A stretch of DNA of 15,767 nt from positions 1-15,767 of the forward strand of contig RXOD01005124.1 in assembly GCA_005223375.1 (NCBI GenBank), written 5' to 3'. Source of the stretch: Amoebophrya sp. AT5.2. Lineage: Eukaryota > Sar > Dinophyceae > Syndiniales > Amoebophryaceae. A program made the position numbers and the translations under genes. Below are positions 10,301 to 15,767 of this stretch, piece by piece. The notes under the pieces were generated by a model that worked only from the letters and a program-made list of their open reading frames with translations, did not search any database and had not been told where the DNA came from. Within the stretch, counting starts at the first letter, position 1, and each line of letters opens with the position of its first letter.

Positions 10301-11289
10301 ATCACTTTCATGCTGGGGGTAAGGACGTCATGCCCAAGGGAGTCGCGGAGAGGGTCGATGTGCGCGAGCAACACCAGAGAACGGCCTACCGTGGCGATAC
10401 TGGTGGTGGAAAAGACGTCACACCCAAGGGACTCGTCGAGCGGCCCGATGTGCGCTACCAGCATCAGAGAATGGGCTACCGCGGCGATACTAGTAGTGGT
10501 TCCGGTGAGGGTTATCGTGATGTCTACAACATCAACTGCAACAGCACCTCGTCTTCGTCGAGCAGTTGCCGTGCACCAGCTCCCAAGGCCGGGGGAGATC
10601 GAGAGCGTTTGCTGCCCGACAGTGCCGGCGAGAATCGTGAAGTTGTCGGGCCTCCACCGGGACTACACTCCACAGCGTCCTCCGGATCGAACCCAAACTC
10701 CAACCTGTCGAATATCGCCGCACTAAAGGAGCTGCTACTGGCCGCCTCGGACGTGATCGCAGCCAACACCGCGACGCGAAGCACGACAAGTTGTAGCGCC
10801 GGGGGCCTCAACCTCAACGTCAACCTAAAGCCCAAGCTCAACAATACCTCGACTTCTGTTGGAGGTCAAGGCCAATCACCTGCCGGTCTACTTGGAACTG
10901 CAGGGTCGTTGGGTCGCCAATACGATCATCCCGGGCCTCCGTCGCAGCAGCAACAAGGACCGCAACCCTCGCGTCAGCCGGGCGAGCCTTCAGCACAGCA
11001 GGAAGCCACAGTGCGGGACTTGATGCGGCAGCTGCTTGAGTACCAGAGGGGAGAACATGAACACCTGCAGGGCGGTCCAGGCGGTCCTTCTCCCGCACAG
11101 ATGTCGTCGCCGTCGGGTTTTCCCTCGTCGTCGCCGGGGGGAGCAGGCGGAAATAGTGCCGGGCACGCGGCGGGAGTCGCCGGCCGCGGTACGGCGGCGG
11201 CTGTCCCAGGGCACGCGTCGACCGGAGGACCGGGACAGCCGCCGCCGTACCACGGCCGACCACTCCCGCCACGGGATGCGCGGCACTAA
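7384..11289 (+). CDS. Large low-complexity protein with one CCCH zinc finger, two exons
   Basis: A probable RNA-binding protein; the RNA target and process are unknown. Exons 7384-7900 and 8093-11289 join in frame to 1237 residues. The ATG at 7384 is the first after an in-frame TAG at 7324. The finger is C162-x7-C170-x5-C176-x3-H180 (CRHYLAGKC, TKGTY, CRFKH), a standard C3H1 spacing. It exists only after splicing, because the intron falls between the second and third cysteines. Basic and Gly/Arg-rich pieces follow (FRNRGKRG, GKKRGGTRFRRGYYGGGQ). Residues 914-973 are two copies of a 30-residue repeat. A helix-prone patch sits at 1045-1064 (IAALKELLLAASDVI). The rest is disordered Ser/Gly/Pro/Gln/His-rich sequence. 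C3H1 fingers of this spacing usually bind single-stranded RNA, but some act in ubiquitin ligases; no RING is seen. The final 45 codons lie in a large inverted repeat. Gene existence is firm; function is open. Confidence 0.88.
7901..8092 (+). other. CCCH gene intron (192 nt)
   Basis: GT-AG intron, phase 1. It starts GTACCT and ends CGGCATAG, and the next exon begins GTACG, so GGTAC flanks both boundaries. Joining g|gt completes Gly173 and creates the x5 spacing of the zinc finger. A second acceptor, CACTAG at 8060-8065, has a better pyrimidine tract and a possible branch site (gcgtaac, near 8034-8040). It is also in frame, adding nine codons. Confidence 0.82.
10315..10494 (+). repeat. Two 90-bp tandem copies encoding a 30-residue repeat
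   Basis: Period is exactly 90 bp: copy one 10315-10404, copy two 10405-10494. The protein copies share the pattern GKDV-PKG--ER-DVR-QHQR--YRGDT. The copies differ at both synonymous and non-synonymous sites, so the duplication is not recent. Short and in frame, it is a local duplication inside disordered sequence. No known repeat family is recognised. Confidence 0.9.
11154..11288. repeat. Large imperfect inverted repeat covering the 3' end and stop codon of the CCCH gene
   Basis: The left arm 11154-11207 and right arm 11232-11288 are reverse complements around a 24-nt spacer. The inner 20 bases of each arm match perfectly (gtacggcggcggctgtccc at 11189-11207 against its complement from 11232), and 36 of the inner 39 match. 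After a short gap the outer eight bases, tagtgccg and cggcacta, match again. The TAA stop at 11287-11289 overlaps the outer end. The mRNA could fold this into a stable GC-rich hairpin. Because of the symmetry, both strands encode similar peptides (GRGTAAAVP and GQPPPY) in opposite directions. Confidence 0.92.
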
Positions 11290-12240
11290 CGGCAAACTAC
11301 ATCACTTATACAGTAAGTTAGTATAAAAGAGGACCAGGACGAGTGGTTCGCGATCACGTACACGTAGTTCGTTGTACTAGCTTCGTAGAAGAAGGGAAGG
11401 TGAAAAAAGATACAGAACGTTTAGCCTCAGGGGAACGTTTAGCTTAAAGTCAACCCACGGTAGTTTGTATTGGATTACTTAGTCTTAGATTGTTAAATCA
11501 TTGTTATCGCGACCGCTGTGAGAACCGGTCCCGCGACAGCTGTGAGGACCGGTCCGGGTTGGCGCGGGGCGGTCGGTCGGCCGATTTCGGGAGCGATATT
11601 CTCTTTCTCACGAATGGCGTCTACCACCACGCATCATGAGGCACGGGTTCCTACAGTGCCGCATTTGACATCTTCGACTACAGGCCCTGATCCACGACTG
11701 CTGGCATGCTACAAACATATGTTTCGGAGCTGCATATGCAGTAACAAACCAACATGCTACTCTGCTGGACCTAGACACGCAGAAGAAAAAGAAAACCGTT
11801 ACAGTGGTTTACACCCACCATCATTGGTTCCCCTGGCCTGGCAACACAAGCACCAGCGCCAACGAACGTGAGGGCCGGTATGTAAGCATAAAAAGATTTC
11901 TTTTATAAATAATACTTTATATAGGTCGTTCTCGTTCTTTTCAATTTCCTAGCATAGTGTCAGTATCGTATCCGTACCAGTAGAAGCACCGCTGCCATTA
12001 GATCATCTAAGTCTGCTCCCGAAGTTATTCGTTAGAAAAACATAGAAACTAACAGCACGACCATCCAGCAGGATGTGTTTTTAAGTAGCGGATGAAGAAA
12101 CAACAAGGATAAGTGAACTGTGTTGCTGAGACGTGTCTCGCCTGCTCGTGTTATCGGCTCCGTCGAGCCTTCCGTCTTGTCCGAAGCAACGAGAGCACTA
12201 CGAGAAACCGTGTTGATCGATGCTGTGCCCCAGATCTCTA
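11290..12240. other. Spacer downstream of the CCCH gene
   Basis: The AT-richer 3' flank starts right after the stop. It holds a direct repeat gaacgtttagc at 11415-11425 and 11433-11443, a two-copy 24-bp tandem repeat at 11508-11555, and a perfect 12-bp palindrome, ctgcatatgcag, at 11730-11741. An 85-codon ATG frame at 11614-11871 is open but shows no domain. No RNA gene was recognised. Confidence 0.55.
11508..11555. repeat. 24-bp tandem repeat, two copies
   Basis: Copies at 11508-11531 and 11532-11555 are identical at 22 of 24 positions (cgcgac-gctgtgag-accggtcc). It lies at the edge of a small GC-rich island (about 11505-11600) inside AT-richer flank. It contains accggt, a 6-bp palindrome, in each copy. 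Confidence 0.85.
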
Positions 12241-12250
12241 CGGGTGCGAG

Positions 12251-12290
12251 TCGCTGCGAGACAGTCTCGCCTTTCAGCTGTCTGCAGTGA
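12251..12290 (+). ncRNA. Hairpin with U5-like loop (tentative, unproven)
   Basis: Bases 12251-12264 pair with 12278-12290 in a 13-bp stem with one bulged G (12258) and one G·U. The 13-nt loop 12265-12277 contains GCCTTTCAG, which matches eight of nine positions of the conserved U5 snRNA loop 1. Against this, the loop motif is not centred as in U5, no convincing Sm site follows at the usual distance, and the flanks show no other U5 element. It could equally be a chance hairpin. Confidence 0.15.
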
Positions 12291-12414
12291 GTTGTACTTT
12301 TACCATTGAGGAGAACACCTTTTCCTTTCCAAAAAGTAAACGAATGTAACTTTAGAGTTTTTGGGAGGCAATCAGCACTAGGACCAGAATGCATAGGGAG
12401 CAACGCGATGGCGA

Positions 12415-12441
12415 CAATCTCATTCTCATTAAATGAGATTG
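12415..12441. repeat. Perfect 10-bp hairpin
   Basis: caatctcatt and aatgagattg are exact complements around the 7-nt loop ctcatta. It lies in a 260-nt stretch with two other hairpins (12251-12290 and 12481-12510). No poly-T run follows, so it does not look like a simple terminator. Confidence 0.6.
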
Positions 12442-12480
12442 CTCGAGGGGCACTTAATACTGATAGCGAAATGACATGGC

Positions 12481-12510
12481 GTTGTCTATGTACCCGGAAA
12501 AGCATAGACA
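12481..12510. repeat. Hairpin with 10-bp stem
   Basis: gttgtctatg pairs with catagacagc at the right end of the interval (one G·U) around a loop of about 12 nt. It is the third hairpin in the 12.25-12.51 kb stretch. Confidence 0.5.
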
Positions 12511-12520
12511 GCATCGTATT

Positions 12521-14304
12521 CGTAGTGGGGATAAAGCATAAGGTCTCTTGTCCGAAACCGAAACGCACGGAACCATAAAGCTGAAGATGAAACCTGCCCG
12601 CAGCAGCTGATGCTTACGGCTACACCGAAACTCTGTCAACACCCCGAATAGAGACGAGAGCTCTAAATTAATAGAAATCGGGCCCCTGTTATTTTATTTT
12701 GGTCCGTTGTGGCAGTGGCAGTAGAATCAATTGCGCAAACCAGGGAGGCCCGACGCGACCGCGTGATTGTCTACTGAAGTGAGTACTCCAGGTAAAGAAA
12801 TGGAGACTAGGATGCCGCAGCACAACACAGCGGACCACATCACGCAAACGGAAGATGAGGCTGAACATTTTTTACGCCAGCTACACCACACATATATGCT
12901 GCTGAAGCAAACCGCATACCGCATTAAACGACAGCACAGTGACACGTTTTCCTGGAGCAGGGCGATGTGCTGATGCGGCGCCGACGTCATCTATGACGAG
13001 TGGTCGCCGCACCACAGGCAGGTCATCCTTCTTGGTGGCGACGAATTCAGTTCGTGCTCTTGTTTGCGGCGTAACTTTCTTAGAGAACAAGATCCGCTGT
13101 CGATAATAAAGCACTTAGTAATTACTCCAGATAAGTAGAATAAGTAAAGTACTACTTTTTAGCTACTGCTGACGAACACTCTTCTACATCAATTTTGATT
13201 CCAACGGGGTCATCGTTGGTTACTAATAATAAATTATTGGTAAACGTGGGAGAAAACAATTGATATACAAAGTGCTTTACGACCGACGGTGAGGAGACGG
13301 ACGCGGGTCAAGAAGTACGACTGTTAATCAGTACATATTCTTACCCATTACTCTAAGGTTAAGTTTTTGCATTCATCTTCTAGGCAAATTGAAAGCACCA
13401 CACAAGAAGAAGTACCTTTATTAGGAAGCCACCCCAGGTTTTTCAAAAAATAGGTTTTCGCGCACATTCCGTTTCCTGTCCTAAGAAAAATAGAAACGAT
13501 CACTTCTAATTCGTTGATGAGCATACGTCGGAATCGGAACCACCTCCATGGAATTTTTTCGTCGAAACAAATCGCTTGCGGTTATCAATCTTCTTCGGAC
13601 TCAGTCTCTACTCTTAGTACGAGCCGCTTAGAGTAACTGTACCTGGAACGCAGTCGCGCCATGTTTCTCACGGACGCGGGCCAGTTGATCATGGATGCGG
13701 CGATGACCACTGACTACGTCAAGTGCCGTCCCCTCTTCTGGTGGTCCTTGTCTCGGAGATTCCAATGTGCTGCCTGAGACTACAACGCAACTGGACACTT
13801 CACTTTGATTTTGGCACAAGAACCCGCCTGCAAAGCGGTCTGTATGCGATTGAGGTCTGGGGCTTAGTCACTAAAAATTATCTTAGTCTTACTGTCACTG
13901 CCTGCCTAGTCGAAACATTCCGGGGCCTGCGTCGAAAACCGCCGTTGAGCTACGCGCTCACGAGCGCGACGAGAGATCGATTCTTTTTTCTTATGGTTGG
14001 AATGGAATGGAAAGCGAAAATTCATATGTACTGACGAGCTTCCCGCGCGGACCGGTTGCGGTGGCAGCGAGGTTCTCGAAGAAAGTTCTGAATTCGTGTG
14101 TTCGCCGAATAGGTCGCTCGAGGCTCGTGATGAGCAATAGATCGCTGCGACAACGAGAGAATCACCTTCGAGCGACGCTTCAATGCAAACCGAGGTGTTG
14201 TACCGTCGTCGTTTTTGTCTTGCCCGCAAACATCGACCGCTGTGATCGATCGTCTGAAAACCGAATCCTCCAATAGGATCGAGGTAATCCGCGGAACTAC
14301 AAGG
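12521..14304. other. Spacer upstream of the kinase gene
   Basis: Mostly AT-richer DNA with a GC-richer patch around 13640-13780. Small open frames include 57 codons from ATG 12800 to 12973 and 38 codons from ATG 13661 to 13777. Neither has a recognised domain and neither is annotated as a gene here. A 24-nt near-palindrome lies at 13220-13243, and a 7-bp GC-rich hairpin (cgcgctc-ac-gagcgcg) lies near 13955-13970. The promoter and leader of the kinase must lie at the right end. Confidence 0.5.
13220..13243. repeat. 24-nt AT-rich near-palindrome
   Basis: ttactaataat and attattggtaa flank a central AA. All eleven positions pair if one T·G is allowed. It has the same geometry as the palindrome in U2AF intron 1 (11-base arms, AA centre, one wobble), though the sequence differs. 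Confidence 0.6.
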
Positions 14305-15767
14305 ATGGATCGGTACGAGGTCATCCGAGAGCTTGGGCGCGGAAGTTTCGGCTATGTCCAGCTCTGTGCCGACCTGCGCAAGAACGGCGATCACGTCAGT
14401 CTGAAGACCATCGCGTTGCCCGCGGAGCCGTCTTCTTCTGTCAAAGACCAAGCATTGAACGAGGCCACGGTCCTCAAAGGCCTGGAAAATCGCTTCATCG
14501 TCCGGTACTACGAGAGCTTCTTCGATCAAGAAGACCAAGATGGCGATGGAGATGGGGAGCAGGATGAAAACAACGTTAGAAAGGGGAGCGAGCAGAAAAT
14601 CCGTTTTCTGCGCATCGCGATGGAGTACTGCCCGAACGGGGATCTGGCAGGATTAATCAAGCGAGTCCGTTGCGCTGCTTCCGGGCTACCATGCTCCGTG
14701 GCACTCCTGTACAGCTGGCAACTCGCAGTCGCGCTAGAGTACGTGCACGGCAAAAAAATACTACACCGAGACCTCAAGCCCCGTACTTTTTGTGCTCGTA
14801 GCTATGATGAAAATAGAAATGTGTAAGACAACAAAGTATACTTCGTACGTTCCTTCGTTCGTTTCTCACCGTGTTGGAGATGCGATGGATTGATTTTCAT
14901 CACAAACTACATCAAACTGCATGGAAGTACACACCAGGTAACATTTTCCTCTCTCACGAGTGGAGTCTGCGGCTCGGCGACTTTGGGGTTTGCCGCGTCC
15001 AGCAGAGCACGGGCGAGCTGGCCTCCACGATGATTGGGACGCCGCTCTATCTCTCCCCCGAGATCTGCTCCAACACGAAATATGACGAAAAGTCGGACGT
15101 TTGGGGGCTTGGCGCCATCGCCTTCGAGATGTTCGTTGGGCACACGGCCTTCGGCAGCGCCTTTGGGGGAGCAGCGGGGAACCGAAACGCTGGGGCCCTT
15201 ACCCCTGCAGCGATCATAATGCAGATTGCGACATCGCCACTAAAAACCGAGGCGCTGACAGCAGCCGTCGGGAAATTGGAGCAGGTGGGATTCTCACCCG
15301 CGGGAGCGGGAGCTTGCGGCGCTGGCAGCGTCGCGCTTCCGAAGGTGCCGTCTTTCAAAGCGAGGCACGTCGTGAACGCGATCGCGCAGTGTCTGGCGAA
15401 GCGCGCGAATCGGCGGCCAACTGCCACGACGGCGAAGGATATTTTCGAAAAGGGAATAGCAGCATTGAAGTCCAGCGGCCGGTGGGATCCGGAGATTGAA
15501 GACGGCGTCGTCGCCGGAGGCAGCGAGGAGATTCGCGCGGAGCTAGCTGCCGCGATTTCTGGCGGAAATGAGCCGCCTGCCTCGTTTCCGCGTTTGGACC
15601 GGATAAAGGCGCGCGTAGGTGGGAACAACAAGAATTACGGTGAGGAGACCTCCACCTGCACGACGCAGGACCACGCCACGCCTTCGCATTGCAGCTCACT
15701 CGTCGAGAACCAGCCCGCGCCGCCACGATACGCTCGCTTGTTGAGCCGCGGCGGGAACAAGAACCGC
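14305..15767 (+). CDS. NEK-like serine/threonine protein kinase (3' end outside window)
   Basis: Phosphorylates Ser/Thr; NEK kinases typically act in cell-cycle, microtubule or cilium processes, but no specific role can be read here. Exons 14305-14782 and 14938 to the right edge give 436 residues with no stop. ATG 14305 is the first in frame. Motifs in order: glycine loop G11-R-G13-S-F-G16-Y-V18; ATP-binding lysine K34 (VSLK); helix C glutamate E53; catalytic loop H154-R-D156-L-K158-P-R-N161, completed only after splicing; D174-F-G176; activation segment STMIGTPLYLSPE ending at E201; and D213-V-W-G-L-G. All catalytic residues are present. An acidic insert (about 74-90, DQEDQDGDGDGEQDEN) lies before the hinge, and a Gly/Ala-rich insert of about 60 residues follows GHTAFGS in the C-lobe. 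The kinase domain ends near 330, followed by a disordered tail. The NEK family call rests on overall resemblance; catalytic kinase identity is firm. Confidence 0.9.
14783..14937 (+). other. Kinase intron (155 nt)
   Basis: GT-AG intron, phase 1, splitting Arg160 (c|gt) in the catalytic loop. It starts GTACTT and ends AAGTACACACCAG; GTACTT and AAGTAC form a 6-bp inverted repeat near the two ends. Joining gives HRDLKPRNIFL, the conserved catalytic loop. Unspliced reading stops at 14826. Confidence 0.93.

Noticed and set aside
8477..10726. Two long + strand frames (407 and 333 codons) overlapping the CCCH gene in another frame
   Set aside because: They are Arg/Ser/Thr-rich shadows of a GC-rich coding region. 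The frame containing the finger is open for 1079 codons and connects in frame to exon 1.
11614..11871. 85-codon ATG frame downstream of the CCCH gene
   Set aside because: Contains some cysteines but no recognisable spacing or domain, and sits in lower-GC flank beside tandem repeats. Not enough to call a gene.
12032..12568. Antisense 178-codon frame in the spacer
   Set aside because: Longest frame outside the genes, but it shows no domain, has spacer-like base composition and is crossed by the hairpin cluster. A chance frame of this length somewhere in the window is plausible.
13906..14538. Antisense 210-codon frame over the start of the kinase
   Set aside because: It overlaps conserved kinase motifs on the sense strand and has no recognisable domain.
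1..15767. tRNA, rRNA, CRISPR, insertion sequences, operons
   Set aside because: No T-loop plus anticodon-arm combination, rRNA segment, regularly spaced repeats, transposase or bacterial signals were seen on reading both strands.

Overview
This is nuclear DNA of a eukaryotic protist. Three spliced genes lie on the + strand, each interrupted by short introns of 80-192 nt, and none has a bacterial-style operon or ribosome-binding site. Exons are clearly richer in GC than the spacers. The proteins carry very long Ala/Gly/Ser/Thr/Pro/Gln low-complexity stretches, so proteins whose relatives are compact are unusually long here. This style fits an alveolate, for example a dinoflagellate-related parasite such as the Syndiniales, or perhaps another protist with GC-rich exons. 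That assignment is inference with low confidence, because no marker RNA gene or spliced-leader sequence was found.

Layout: (1) positions 1-308 look like the last exon of an unidentified gene with an Arg/Gly/Asn-rich stretch. (2) 309-2051 is a spacer. (3) 2052-5867 is a five-exon gene for the large subunit of the splicing factor U2AF (1094 residues against about 475 in human), with RS-like N-terminus, RRM1, a giant linker, RRM2 and a C-terminal UHM. (4) 5868-7383 is a spacer. (5) 7384-11289 is a two-exon gene for a 1237-residue protein with one CCCH zinc finger, whose codons are split by the intron. Its 3' end, including the stop codon, is a large inverted repeat. (6) 11290-14304 is a 3 kb spacer with small repeats and a cluster of hairpins near 12.25-12.51 kb. 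(7) 14305 to the right edge is a NEK-like Ser/Thr protein kinase in two exons, running off the window.

Two of the genes concern RNA: a core 3' splice-site recognition factor and a probable RNA-binding CCCH protein. The kinase need not be connected to them. The six introns can be placed exactly, because protein families fix the reading frame across each junction. All six start with GTAC, and five of six have a second GTAC at or just before the acceptor. Pyrimidine tracts next to the AG are short. This uniform intron signature, in a window that encodes the factor that reads 3' splice sites, is the most interesting signal here. Next come the palindromic gene end of the CCCH gene and two in-frame alternative splice choices, one of which would insert nine codons into the zinc finger.
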